Below are positions 24,137 through 32,980 of a DNA stretch of 64,000 bases, piece after piece (the first letter of the stretch is position 1; each line of letters begins with the position of its first letter). The notes under the pieces are model-generated. The model made no database searches. It saw only the letters and a list, made by a program, of their open reading frames with translations, and was not told where the DNA came from. This DNA comes from Aliidongia dinghuensis (lineage in GTDB: Bacteria > Pseudomonadota > Alphaproteobacteria > ATCC43930 > CGMCC-115725), in contig NZ_BMJQ01000010.1 in the NCBI RefSeq assembly GCF_014643535.1, positions 1 through 64,000 of the forward strand, written 5' to 3'. Both the position numbers and the translations under genes were made by a program.

Positions 24137-25951
24137 TTAGGCGTGCGCGAAGGCGGCGTCGTCGATCATCAGCTGCACGCCGTTGCGGCCCTGCCAGCTG
24201 TCGAGCCGGAGGTGGCCCGCGATGTGAAGCAGTGCGCCGTCGCTCTTCATCAGCGCCGCGCCGAGTTCGGTCTCGAGCGCGCGGAACGCGATCGCCTTGA
24301 GACGCTCGGGCCCCGTGCCGGCCGCCAATACGCAGCGCACATGGTTCTGCCCGACCACGTCGGCGCGCAGCACTCGGACGCGCGGCAGCACGAAGCGCGG
24401 CTCGGCATTGCCGGCGCCGTAGGGGCCAAGCCCGGCCAGCAGGTCAATGAGCGCCGGCGTCGCGGCCGGCAGCGACAAAAGCCCGTCGATGCCCAGTTCC
24501 GGCGTCAGGTCGAGCCCCGCCTGCTCGCCGCCGAGCCGCGCCGCCATGAAGGCCTGGAACTCGGCAAGCCGAGCCTCGGCAACGGTGAAGCCCGCCGCCA
24601 TGCGATGGCCGCCGCCGCCCACGAGCAGGCCTGCCTGCCGCGCCGCGATCACGGCGGCGCCCAGATCGATGCCGGCGACCGAGCGGCCCGAGCCCTTACC
24701 GATCCGCCCGTCCGGCCCGTCCTCCCAGGCGACGACGCAGGCCGGGCGGTTGTAGCGCTCCTTCAGGCGCCCGGCGACGATGCCGATGACGCCCGGATGC
24801 CAGTCGGTGCCGTGGGCCAAGACCCAGGCGCCGGCCCCGCCCTCGCCGCCTTCGATCTGCGCGATCGCAGCCGCCTGCACCTCGGCCTCGATCTCCTTGC
24901 GCTCGGCGTTGAACTGCTCAAGCTCGGCCGCGAGCCGGCGCGCCTCGACAGCATCCTCGGTCGAGAGCAGACGGCAGCCGAGGTCGGCCCGGCCGACCCG
25001 CCCGCCCGCATTGACGCGCGGCCCCAGCACATAGCCCAGGTGATAGGCGTCGAGCCGCTCGGCGACATTGGCCGCATCGGCGAGCGCCACCAGGCCGGCA
25101 TTGCGCCGGCCGGCCATCACTTTCAGGCCCTGCGCCACCAGCACGCGGTTGAGGCCGACGAGCGGCACCACGTCGCACACCGTGCCGAGCGCCACCAGGT
25201 CGAGCCATTGCAGAAGGTCGGGCGCCGGATGGCTGCCGTACCAGCCGGACTGCTTCAAGGCGCGGTTCAAGGCGACGATCAGCAGGAAGGTGACGCCGAC
25301 CGCCGCCAGATGGCGCTCGCCCGATTCGCAGTCGAGCCGGTTCGGGTTGACGACGGCGACGGCGGCCGGCAGCTCGGGCTCGGCCGCATGATGGTCGATC
25401 ACCACCACGTCGAGCCCGGCGGTCGCGGCCTCGCCGAGCGGCCCATGTGCGGTCGTACCGCAATCGACGGTCACGACCACGCCGGCGCCGGCCGCCTTCA
25501 GCGCCAGGAGCGCCGGCAGGTTCGGGCCATAGCCTTCGGTCCGCCGGTCGGGAATATGCACCCGGGTTCGCGCGCCGACCGCGGCGAGGAAGCGGCCGAG
25601 CAGTGCCGACGACGTGGCGCCGTCCACGTCATAATCGCCGAAGATCGCGATCAGCTCGTCGCGCTCGACCGCGCGCGCCAGGCGCTCGACCGCCCGGTCC
25701 ATGTCCTTAAGCCGGCTCGGGTCCGGCAGGCTGTCGCGCAGGGTCGGCGCCAGATGCCGCTCGACCGCGTCCGGCTCGAGCCCGCGCGCGGCCAGGATGC
25801 GGCCCACAACCTCGGGCAGGGAGAGGCGCTGGGCGATCGCGAGCCCCAGCCGGTCGTCACCCGCCCGCTGCCGCCAGCGCCGGCCGCCGAGCGAACACTC
25901 GACACCGAGGAAAGCGGAAACCGCCGCCACCTGCTCCGCCGCCAGCGCCAT
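24137..25951 (-). CDS. recJ: Single-stranded-DNA-specific 5'-3' exonuclease RecJ
   Basis: 604 residues. DHH-family nuclease used in recombination and mismatch repair. Metal-binding motifs are intact: DYDVDG (106-111), VDCG (162-165) and the DHH triad (186-188). Further motifs are LGPRVNAGGRVG, WHPGVIGIVAGRLKERY and GGGGHRMAAGF in the DHHA1 part, with an OB-fold-like C-terminus. The ATG at 25951 gives the usual alphaproteobacterial start with FLGVECSLGGRRW; the frame continues upstream only through glpX shadow sequence. It follows glpX and hom on the same strand, a conserved alphaproteobacterial order. Confidence 0.95.
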   Translation of the reverse strand: MALAAEQVAAVSAFLGVECSLGGRRWRQRAGDDRLGLAIAQRLSLPEVVGRILAARGLEPDAVERHLAPTLRDSLPDPSRLKDMDRAVERLARAVERDELIAIFGDYDVDGATSSALLGRFLAAVGARTRVHIPDRRTEGYGPNLPALLALKAAGAGVVVTVDCGTTAHGPLGEAATAGLDVVVIDHHAAEPELPAAVAVVNPNRLDCESGERHLAAVGVTFLLIVALNRALKQSGWYGSHPAPDLLQWLDLVALGTVCDVVPLVGLNRVLVAQGLKVMAGRRNAGLVALADAANVAERLDAYHLGYVLGPRVNAGGRVGRADLGCRLLSTEDAVEARRLAAELEQFNAERKEIEAEVQAAAIAQIEGGEGGAGAWVLAHGTDWHPGVIGIVAGRLKERYNRPACVVAWEDGPDGRIGKGSGRSVAGIDLGAAVIAARQAGLLVGGGGHRMAAGFTVAEARLAEFQAFMAARLGGEQAGLDLTPELGIDGLLSLPAATPALIDLLAGLGPYGAGNAEPRFVLPRVRVLRADVVGQNHVRCVLAAGTGPERLKAIAFRALETELGAALMKSDGALLHIAGHLRLDSWQGRNGVQLMIDDAAFAHA

Positions 25952-26062
25952 GTTCGGCCACACCCCCAACTTGATTTCCCCTTCGACTAAACGCTCCGCC
26001 GATTCGGGGTGGCGGATCAAGCTTTCTCGGCGCCCCGCATGGCCCCATGTTCCCAAACGAGA

Positions 26063-26087
26063 GAGGGCCGCCCGATGGGCGGCCCTC
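26063..26087 (-). terminator. Terminator-like hairpin between glpX and recJ
   Basis: A perfect 11-bp stem (26063-26073 with 26077-26087) with a 3-nt loop, 25 nt past the glpX stop on the minus strand. It is followed by CTCTCGTTTGGG, a weak T tract. It may attenuate rather than stop transcription into recJ. Confidence 0.7.
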
Positions 26088-26111
26088 CGTTCGGTCTTAT
26101 GATCAGCGGGT

Positions 26112-27101
26112 TCAGCGTGCGAATGCCGTCCAGCTGGTCTTGCGGTCGAGATTGTGCTGCGCGTCGATGATGCGGACAGTGCCGCTCTTCGAGCGCATGA
26201 CGATCGACTGGGTCGTGAAGCCGCCGGGCACGCGGCGCACGCCGGCCAGCAGGCTGCCGTTGGTAACGCCGGTCGCAGCGAACATGACGTCGCCCGAGGC
26301 AAGGTCGGTCAGGCCGTACTTGCGGTCGAGGTCGGTGATGCCCCAGCGGGCGGCGCGCGCCTTCTCGTCGGCGTTGCGGAACAGGAGCCGGCCCTGCATC
26401 TGGCCGCCGATGCAGCGCAGCGCCGCCGCCGCCAGCACGCCTTCGGGCGCCCCGCCCGATCCCAGATAGATGTCGACGCCGGCCTTGGGCTGGCTGGTCG
26501 CGATCACGCCGGCCACGTCGCCATCGGAGATCAGCATGATGCGCGCACCGGTCGCGCGCACCTGCTCGATCAGCTCGGAATGACGCGGGCGATCGAGGAT
26601 GCAGACCACCAGGTCGGCGACATCGACATGCTTCGCCTTGGCGAGCGCCGCGAGGTTCTCGGCCGGGGTCGCGTCCAGGTCGACGACTCCGTCCGGCAGG
26701 CCGCCGCCGACCGCGATCTTGTCCATATAGACGTCGGGCGCGTTCAGGAAGCCGCCGGCGTCGGCCATCGCGATCACGGCCAGCGCGTTGGCGCCACCCT
26801 TGGCAGTGATGGTCGTGCCCTCGAGCGGGTCGAGCGCGATGTCGATCTTCGGGCCGTCGCCGCTGCCGACCTTCTCGCCGATGTAGAGCATCGGCGCCTC
26901 GTCGCGCTCACCCTCGCCGATCACGACAGTGCCGTCGATGGCGAGGCTGTTGAGGGCGGTGCGCATCGCGTCGACCGCCGCCTGGTCGGCCGCCTTCTCG
27001 TCGCCGCGGCCCATCAGGCGGGCGGCGGAGAGCGCTGCCGCCTCCGTCACGCGCACGGCCTCGAGCGCGAGGTTGCGATCCATCGTCGTGGTCTGGCTCA
27101 T
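26112..27101 (-). CDS. glpX: Fructose-1,6-bisphosphatase, class II
   Basis: 329 residues. Dephosphorylates fructose 1,6-bisphosphate in gluconeogenesis. Class II features are IGEGERDEAPMLYIGEKVG (metal-binding Glu/Asp), DPLEGTT, GGLPDGVVDLD, LDRPRH, ISDGDVAG and GSGGAPEGVLAAAAL. ATG at 27101 is chosen over 27113 because GAGGAATAAG lies directly before it. It lies between hom and recJ on the same strand. Confidence 0.95.
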   Translation of the reverse strand: MSQTTTMDRNLALEAVRVTEAAALSAARLMGRGDEKAADQAAVDAMRTALNSLAIDGTVVIGEGERDEAPMLYIGEKVGSGDGPKIDIALDPLEGTTITAKGGANALAVIAMADAGGFLNAPDVYMDKIAVGGGLPDGVVDLDATPAENLAALAKAKHVDVADLVVCILDRPRHSELIEQVRATGARIMLISDGDVAGVIATSQPKAGVDIYLGSGGAPEGVLAAAALRCIGGQMQGRLLFRNADEKARAARWGITDLDRKYGLTDLASGDVMFAATGVTNGSLLAGVRRVPGGFTTQSIVMRSKSGTVRIIDAQHNLDRKTSWTAFAR

Positions 27102-27239
27102 CTTATTCCTCATGTCCGTCCGGCCGGCATTCCCACCTTGGGGCCGGCCTCGGTCGTTCCTTGGGACCGTCCCGCCGCTAACCGCCGGGGACGATCGTTC
27201 GTTGCAAGAACCTGCGCGCCGCGTAGCAGCAGTGCAATG

Positions 27240-28529
27240 CTAAAGCTCGATGCGGATCATGCGCGGCGGCTCCAGCACGCTTTCGAGCGCGCCGATGCGC
27301 TCGAGCGCGCGGCTCAAGGCCGCCTCCTTGCTCGGATGCGTGGTCAGGACAACCGGAACGGCGCCGCCCGGGTGATGGCGGCGCTGGATCATCGCCTCCA
27401 TCGACACGCGTTCGTTCCTGAGCTCGGCCGCGATATCGGCGATGACGCCCGGCTGGTCGCGCACCATGAGCCGCACGTAGCTGGGGCCGTCGTGCTCGCT
27501 CATGGACACCGGGCCGATGCCGCCCTCCGCCGCCTCGACGAAGGCCGGCGACAGGCGGCCGGTCGCGAGATCGACGAGGTCGGCCACCACCGCGGACGCG
27601 GTCGGGCCGGCGCCGGCGCCGCGGCCCTGCAGCACGACACGGCCGACGTGATCGCCCTCGATCACGACGGCGTTGAACACGCCGTCGACCTGGGCGATCG
27701 CCTCGGTCGCCTGCACCATGGTCGGATGCACGCGCTGCTCGATGCCGCGTTCGGTGCGGACCGCCGTGCCCAGCAGCTTGATGCGGAAGCCCAGCTCCTC
27801 GGCATATTCGATGTCGAGCGGCGAGATGTGGCGGATGCCCTCGACATAGACCCGCTCGAAATCGACCGGCGTGCCGAACGCGATGCCGGCCAGCACCGCA
27901 AGCTTGTGGGCGGCGTCCCAGCCGTCGATGTCGAGCGTCGGGTCGGCCTCGGCATAGCCCAGCTTCTGCGCGTCGGCGAGCACGTCGTCGAACGCCCGTC
28001 CAGTCTCGCGCATGGTCGAGAGGATATAGTTGCAGGTGCCGTTGAGGATGCCGGAGATCCGGCTGATGCGGTTGCCGACGAGGCCTTCCCTGAGCGCCTT
28101 GATGACCGGGATGCCGCCGGCGACCGACGCCTCGAAGCAGAGCCCGACGCCGCGCTGGCGGGCGATCTGCCCCAGGCGGCTGCCATGGTGGGCCAAGAGC
28201 GCCTTGTTCGCCGTCACGACCGACTTGCCGTTGGCCAGCGCGCGCTCGACCAGCGCCAGCGCCGGCCCGGCCTCGCCGCCCATCAGCTCGACCACGACGT
28301 CGATCGACGGGTCGTCGGCGATCGCCAGCGGATCGTCCTGCCAGGCGAAGCCCGACAGGTCGACGCCGCGGTCGGCAGCGCGGCGCCGTGCCGAGACGGC
28401 CGCGATCTCGATCCGCCGGCCAGCTCGCTGGGTCAGGAGCGCCCGGTTGTCCTCGAGCAGCTTGACGACGCCGGCGCCGACCGTGCCGAGGCCGGCGACG
28501 CCGATGCGGAGCGGGGCACTCGCGACCAT
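27240..28529 (-). CDS. hom: Homoserine dehydrogenase
   Basis: 429 residues. Reduces aspartate semialdehyde to homoserine on the route to Met and Thr. The NAD(P)-binding motif GVAGLGTVGAGVV is at the N-terminus, followed by VTANKALLAHHG, ASVAGGIPVIKALREGL, GILNGTCNYILS and the catalytic-domain segment DPTLDIDGWDAAHKLAVLA. A C-terminal ACT domain (SYVRLMVRDQPGVIADIAAEL) gives likely threonine feedback. The ATG lies 4 nt past the stop of the lipoprotein gene, so the two are probably co-transcribed. Confidence 0.96.
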   Translation of the reverse strand: MVASAPLRIGVAGLGTVGAGVVKLLEDNRALLTQRAGRRIEIAAVSARRRAADRGVDLSGFAWQDDPLAIADDPSIDVVVELMGGEAGPALALVERALANGKSVVTANKALLAHHGSRLGQIARQRGVGLCFEASVAGGIPVIKALREGLVGNRISRISGILNGTCNYILSTMRETGRAFDDVLADAQKLGYAEADPTLDIDGWDAAHKLAVLAGIAFGTPVDFERVYVEGIRHISPLDIEYAEELGFRIKLLGTAVRTERGIEQRVHPTMVQATEAIAQVDGVFNAVVIEGDHVGRVVLQGRGAGAGPTASAVVADLVDLATGRLSPAFVEAAEGGIGPVSMSEHDGPSYVRLMVRDQPGVIADIAAELRNERVSMEAMIQRRHHPGGAVPVVLTTHPSKEAALSRALERIGALESVLEPPRMIRIEL

Positions 28530-28533
28530 CGGC

Positions 28534-29784
28534 TCAGTACTCGACCAGGACGTCGGCGCGGTCGGTCGACCCGGCGTCGGTCGGCGCCGCCTCGACCTGG
28601 ATCTTGGCCGCGTCAACGCCGGCCGCGATCAGGCCCTGCTTGACCGCGTTCGCACGGGCAAGCGCCGTCTGATATGTCGCGAGCTGCTGGCCGGCCGCGT
28701 CGCCGCCGGCGCCGTTCGGCGCCGCATGGCCGACGACGCGCACGATCGCGTCATGGCCCTGCATCTTGGCCGGCACCGCCTTGAGCGTCGCGGCGGCGCC
28801 CGCCGGCAGCGTGTTCGACAGCGGCTCGAAATCGATCTCGCCGGCCGGCACGGAGGTCTGGCGCTTGCCCGGCAGCGGCGAGGCTGCGGGCGGTTGCACG
28901 GCGGGTGCCGCCGAAAGCTGCGGCACGGACGGCGTCGGCTCGGCGCGCACGGGTGCTGCCGGCGGCACGGGCACCCCGCCCACCTCGGCGCTGCTGCTAT
29001 CGGGCGCCGGATGGCCCTGCACCAGCGGCTGGATCGGCTGCGGCGGCGGCACGGCCGCAAGCTGGGGTTGTGCCGGTGGCTCCGTCGGCGTCTCGGCCTG
29101 CGGTTCCTCGCGCGGGGTCGGCGTCTTCAGCGCGGATTCGCGCGACGCCGCGATCGGGGCCGCGAAACCGCCGCCCACCGAGAGATGGCTGCTGCCGGCG
29201 GCCGCGACCGGGGCGACGCTCGTCGGCCGGGGCGCCTGCGCCGCGGGCGGCCGCGGCGCCGGCCGGGGAATCGTCGGCATCGGCGGCAGCGGCCGGGGCT
29301 GCGCCTGTGCCTGCTGCTGGGGCGCCTGCTGCTGGGGCGCCTGCTGCTGTTGCTGCTGGGCTTGCGCCTGCTGGGTGATGTTGTTGAGGTCGATCGGCTG
29401 CAGCTGCTCTTCCGGCACATGGATCTGCGGCGCCGGCACGGCACTCGCGTCGCCGGCGCGCTGCTGCACGTCCGCGTAATGGGCATTCTCCCGGTCGGAG
29501 ACGAGCCCCTTGGCGAGCGCGTCGCGCTCCGCCTGCGTCAGGCCGCGCGTCGGCGTCGGCGGCACGCTCGCGAGGTTGGGATAAGGCTGCTCGGACCCCG
29601 CCTCGAGATTGGCCGAGTTGGGCGCGTCTGCGCCGGGATCGTTCTTCGTGTCGCGGAACCAGTTGATCGGATTGACCGCGTCCAGCGTGCTGCAGCCGCC
29701 GAGCGCCAGCATGCCGGCCGCGGCCACCGCCGCACGCCAGGACCTGTTCTTGAACCCGCCAGCCCGCACCTTGCCGTTCCCCAT
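28534..29784 (-). CDS. Gln/Pro-rich lipoprotein with OmpA-like C-terminus
   Basis: 416 residues. Signal peptide with lipobox LALGGC gives a lipoprotein. A long low-complexity middle follows (Gln runs near QQAQAQQQQQQAPQQQ, then Pro/Ala). A C-terminal domain of about 110 residues ends with VRVVGHAAPNG...ARANAVKQGLIAAGVDAAKIQVEA, the pattern of OmpA-like peptidoglycan-associated domains. It would link outer membrane and cell wall. ATG at 29784 has AAGGGG upstream. It precedes hom by 4 nt, where many relatives have an aminotransferase instead; the functional link is not evident. Confidence 0.8.
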   Translation of the reverse strand: MGNGKVRAGGFKNRSWRAAVAAAGMLALGGCSTLDAVNPINWFRDTKNDPGADAPNSANLEAGSEQPYPNLASVPPTPTRGLTQAERDALAKGLVSDRENAHYADVQQRAGDASAVPAPQIHVPEEQLQPIDLNNITQQAQAQQQQQQAPQQQAPQQQAQAQPRPLPPMPTIPRPAPRPPAAQAPRPTSVAPVAAAGSSHLSVGGGFAAPIAASRESALKTPTPREEPQAETPTEPPAQPQLAAVPPPQPIQPLVQGHPAPDSSSAEVGGVPVPPAAPVRAEPTPSVPQLSAAPAVQPPAASPLPGKRQTSVPAGEIDFEPLSNTLPAGAAATLKAVPAKMQGHDAIVRVVGHAAPNGAGGDAAGQQLATYQTALARANAVKQGLIAAGVDAAKIQVEAAPTDAGSTDRADVLVEY

Positions 29785-30160
29785 CTTCGCCCCTTCGAGC
29801 CTGTCATCTCGCGCAGCCCGCCCGCGGCGGGCAAGCCCGTCGCCCCGAAACCCCATGGAGCCGCGCGCCGCGAAACCAGCGGCCCCTCGTCTTAGAGTGC
29901 GGGCGGCTCGCGATCAAGCGGCCCGAGCATGAACCGTGCCGCAGCCCCTACCGGCGCGCAGACCCACCCCCCATCTCTTATGGCATAATGGGATGCGTTC
30001 GCGTATCTGGACGCGAAACCGGCGACGAGTTCCGTGCAGATGCCGGAAAGCTTCGCCGGGGGCGCGAGTCGAAGACAACTTGAAACCGGACGTCGTCCGG
30101 GCGACCATCCGATGAAGAACGAGCGGGACCACGCAATCAAGGACCCGCGAGGGAGCCTAA
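29785..30160. promoter_or_regulatory. Divergent intergenic region, lipoprotein / phaC
   Basis: 376 nt with no credible gene. It contains a CATAAT-type element near 29985-29990 and a perfect dyad TTCGCGT-atctgg-ACGCGAA (29998-30017), about 145 nt before phaC. A regulator site for PHA synthesis or the lipoprotein-hom operon is possible. GAGGGAG just before 30161 is the phaC ribosome binding site. Confidence 0.45.
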
Positions 30161-31978
30161 ATGCACGACGAATCCAGCCCCGAGGGCAAGCTGCCCGACC
30201 CCATCGAACTTTCCCGCGCCGTGGCCGGCATCGCTGAACGCAGTCAACGGCTGGTCTCGGAATTTCTTTCGAAGCAAACGGGCGAGGCACCGTCGGTCGG
30301 CATGGGCGACCCGCTCAACATCGCCGGCGCGTTCTTCGAGATGACGACCAAGCTGATGCTCGACCCGACCCGGCTCGTGCAGGCGCAGGTCTCGCTGTGG
30401 AGCGACTATATGCAGCTGTGGCAGCGCACGACCGAGCGCTTCCTCGGCACCAACGGCGCCGCCGCACAGCCGGTCGAGCCGGTCATCGAGACGCCCAAGG
30501 GCGACAAGCGCTTCAAGGACCCGGCCTGGCAGGACCATGCCGTGTTCGACTTCATCAAGCAGTCCTACCTGCTGTCCGCCCGCTTCCTGCAGACCACGGT
30601 GCGCGAGGTCGAGGGCCTGGATGAGAAGACGGCGAAGAAGGTCGATTTCTATACACGCCAGTTCGTCGACGCGATGGCGCCGTCGAACTTCGTGCTGACC
30701 AATCCCGAGGTGCTGCGCGCCACGGTCGAGAGCGGCGGCGAGAACCTGGTGCGCGGGCTCGAGAACATGCTGGACGATCTCGAGCGCGGCAAAGGCCAGC
30801 TCGCGATCCGCATGACCGACACGGAGGCCTTCAACCTCGGCGAAAACATCGCGACGGCGCCCGGCAAGGTCATCTACCAGAACGACCTCATGCAGCTTAT
30901 CCAGTACGCGCCCACGACCGAGACGGTGCGCAAGCGGCCGCTGCTGATCGTCCCGCCCTGGATCAACAAATATTACATCCTCGACCTCAAGCCGAAGAAC
31001 TCGTTCATCCGCTGGGCGGTCCAGCAGGGCCATACGGTGTTCGTCATTTCCTGGGTCAATCCCGGTGGCGACCTGGCCGAGAAAAGCTTCGAGGCCTACA
31101 TGGACGAAGGCCCGTTCGCCGCCCTCGACGCGATCGAGGCGGTGACCGGCGAGCCCCAAGTCAATGTCATCGGCTATTGCATCGGCGGCACGCTGCTCGC
31201 GGCCACGCTCGCCTACATGGCGAAGATCGGCGACCGCCGCTTCGCGAGCGCCACCTTCTTTACGACCATGGTCGACTTCGCCGAGGCGGGCGAGCTCAGC
31301 GTCTTCATCGACGAGGAGCAGATCCAGGCGCTCGAAGGCCGCATGCGCGAGAAGGGCTATCTCGAAGGCTCCAACATGGCGAACAGCTTCAATATGCTGC
31401 GCGCCAACGACCTGATCTGGTCCTTCGTCATCAACAATTATCTTCTGGGCAAGGAGCCGTTCCCGTTCGACCTGCTGTTCTGGAACTCGGACGCGACGCG
31501 CATGCCCTGCGCCATGCACAGCTTCTATCTCAGGAACATGTACCAGGAGAACCGGCTGGTCAGGCCGGGCGGCATCAGCATCCACGGCGAGCCGATCGAC
31601 CTGACGCAGATCCAGACGCCGGTCTTCATCCTGGCGACCAAGGAAGACCATATCGCGCCGTGGAAATCTTCCTATGCCGCAACCCAGCTCTATCGCGGCC
31701 CGGTGAAGTTCTGCCTCGCGGGCTCGGGCCATATCGCGGGCGTGGTCAATCCGCCGGAGGCGCAGAAGTACCAGTATTGGACCAATCCGAAGCTGCCGAA
31801 GCAGCCGGACGCCTGGTTCGAGGGGGCGACCGTGCAACCCGGCTCCTGGTGGCCGGAATGGGACAAGTGGGTCGAGAAATTCGCCAGCGGTACGGTGCCG
31901 GCACGCGAGCCCGGCTGCGGCAAGCTGACGCCGATCGAGGATGCGCCCGGCTCTTACGTGAAGCTCAGGATCACATGA
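30161..31978 (+). CDS. phaC: Class I poly(3-hydroxyalkanoate) synthase
   Basis: 605 residues, the usual class I size. Polymerises 3-hydroxyacyl-CoA into storage polyester on granules. The alpha/beta-hydrolase catalytic triad is visible: nucleophile C340 in the lipase-like box GYCIGG, D496 in TKEDHIAPW and H524 in GSGHIAGVVNPP. PPWINKYYILDL and QGHTVFVISWVNP are family signatures. No phaA/phaB/phaR neighbours occur here, so precursor genes lie elsewhere. Divergent from the lipoprotein gene. Confidence 0.97.
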   Translation: MHDESSPEGKLPDPIELSRAVAGIAERSQRLVSEFLSKQTGEAPSVGMGDPLNIAGAFFEMTTKLMLDPTRLVQAQVSLWSDYMQLWQRTTERFLGTNGAAAQPVEPVIETPKGDKRFKDPAWQDHAVFDFIKQSYLLSARFLQTTVREVEGLDEKTAKKVDFYTRQFVDAMAPSNFVLTNPEVLRATVESGGENLVRGLENMLDDLERGKGQLAIRMTDTEAFNLGENIATAPGKVIYQNDLMQLIQYAPTTETVRKRPLLIVPPWINKYYILDLKPKNSFIRWAVQQGHTVFVISWVNPGGDLAEKSFEAYMDEGPFAALDAIEAVTGEPQVNVIGYCIGGTLLAATLAYMAKIGDRRFASATFFTTMVDFAEAGELSVFIDEEQIQALEGRMREKGYLEGSNMANSFNMLRANDLIWSFVINNYLLGKEPFPFDLLFWNSDATRMPCAMHSFYLRNMYQENRLVRPGGISIHGEPIDLTQIQTPVFILATKEDHIAPWKSSYAATQLYRGPVKFCLAGSGHIAGVVNPPEAQKYQYWTNPKLPKQPDAWFEGATVQPGSWWPEWDKWVEKFASGTVPAREPGCGKLTPIEDAPGSYVKLRIT

Positions 31979-31991
31979 CGGCGAACGGTCC

Positions 31992-32396
31992 ATGAAGAAG
32001 GAGCGGCATACCGGCGGCTGCCTGTGCGGGCATGTCCGCTACGTCGTGACCGGCCCGGTGACCGACGTCAGCTATTGCCATTGCGCCATGTGCCGGCGCT
32101 TCCACGGCCATGCCGGCGCCTTCGTCGGCGTGGAACGAAGCGACTTCGCCTTCGTCGGCGCCGGCCGACCGCACTGGTACGCCTCGTCGGACAAGGCCCG
32201 CCGCGGCTTCTGCCCGACCTGCGGCTCGGCGCTGTTCTGGGACTCGCCGGACGAAAGCCGGACCTATTTCACCGCCGGCAGCCTTGACGAACCGACCGGC
32301 CTCACCGGCCGGCGCCACATCTTCGTCGCCGACAAGGGCGACTATTACGCGATCGACGACGACCTGCCGACCTATCCGGGCACGGGCGGCACCTAG
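31992..32396 (+). CDS. GFA family protein (glutathione-dependent formaldehyde-activating enzyme-like)
   Basis: 134 residues, Mss4-like zinc fold. Cysteine pattern intact: GGCLCG near the N-terminus, YCHCAMC about 20 residues later, and FCPTCGSALFW. Family members bind zinc and some act on glutathione adducts, but most have no proven reaction, so only the family is assigned. It starts 13 nt after phaC and could be read from the same transcript. Confidence 0.9.
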   Translation: MKKERHTGGCLCGHVRYVVTGPVTDVSYCHCAMCRRFHGHAGAFVGVERSDFAFVGAGRPHWYASSDKARRGFCPTCGSALFWDSPDESRTYFTAGSLDEPTGLTGRRHIFVADKGDYYAIDDDLPTYPGTGGT

Positions 32397-32411
32397 CTTG
32401 CCGGTGCCACA

Positions 32412-32885
32412 TCAGTCGCGCTCGACGATCGCGCGCTCGATCGGGCGGTCGCGGAAGGCGGTCGCGGTCACGACCAGCGTCGTGGTCGTGCCGAAGGCGA
32501 CCAGTTCGTCGATGACCTCCTGCAGATGCGGGATCGAGGTCGCGACGACGGTCAGGATGCCGCTGTCCTCGCCGGTGACGCGCCGGCAGTCGATCACCTC
32601 CGGAATATGGGCGATGAGATCGCCGAGCCGGCTGCAGATCTCGCCCGGGCAGCGCATGCGGACGACCGCGGTGATGCCGAGGCCGACCTTGGCCGGATCG
32701 AGGATCGCCCGATAACCTTGGATGACGCCCGCCTCCTCGAGCCGGCGAACCCGCTCCGCGATCGCCGGCGGCGACAGGCCGACGGTGCGGCCGAGCTCGG
32801 CGTAGCTCGCCCGTGCGTCCCGCTGCAGCGCCTGCAGCAAGCGCCAGTCGAGCGCATCGAGCTCGACTTTTGAATCGACGGCCAT
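32412..32885 (-). CDS. Lrp/AsnC family transcriptional regulator
   Basis: 157 residues. N-terminal helix-turn-helix (LDALDWRLLQALQRDARASYAELGRTVGLSPPAIAERVRRLEEAGVI) followed by the RAM ligand-binding domain (VRMRCPG...VTGEDSGILTVVATSIPHLQEVID). It binds an amino acid or similar effector. The start is taken at ATG 32885; no strong ribosome binding site is visible. It is divergent from an EamA exporter, a common pairing in which Lrp-type regulators control amino-acid export. Confidence 0.93.
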   Translation of the reverse strand: MAVDSKVELDALDWRLLQALQRDARASYAELGRTVGLSPPAIAERVRRLEEAGVIQGYRAILDPAKVGLGITAVVRMRCPGEICSRLGDLIAHIPEVIDCRRVTGEDSGILTVVATSIPHLQEVIDELVAFGTTTTLVVTATAFRDRPIERAIVERD

Positions 32886-32980
32886 CACCAAAATCTTTCT
32901 TCGAACAAACGGACGATGGCCAGGATATCCGTCGATCATCCATTCAGAAAGCGAATTCAGCCTTCTATGATTCGGCCATC

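Noticed and set aside
24113..28643. Large plus-strand open frames opposite recJ, glpX and hom
   Set aside because: The minus-strand products are clear housekeeping enzymes; the plus-strand translations are low-complexity mirror images.
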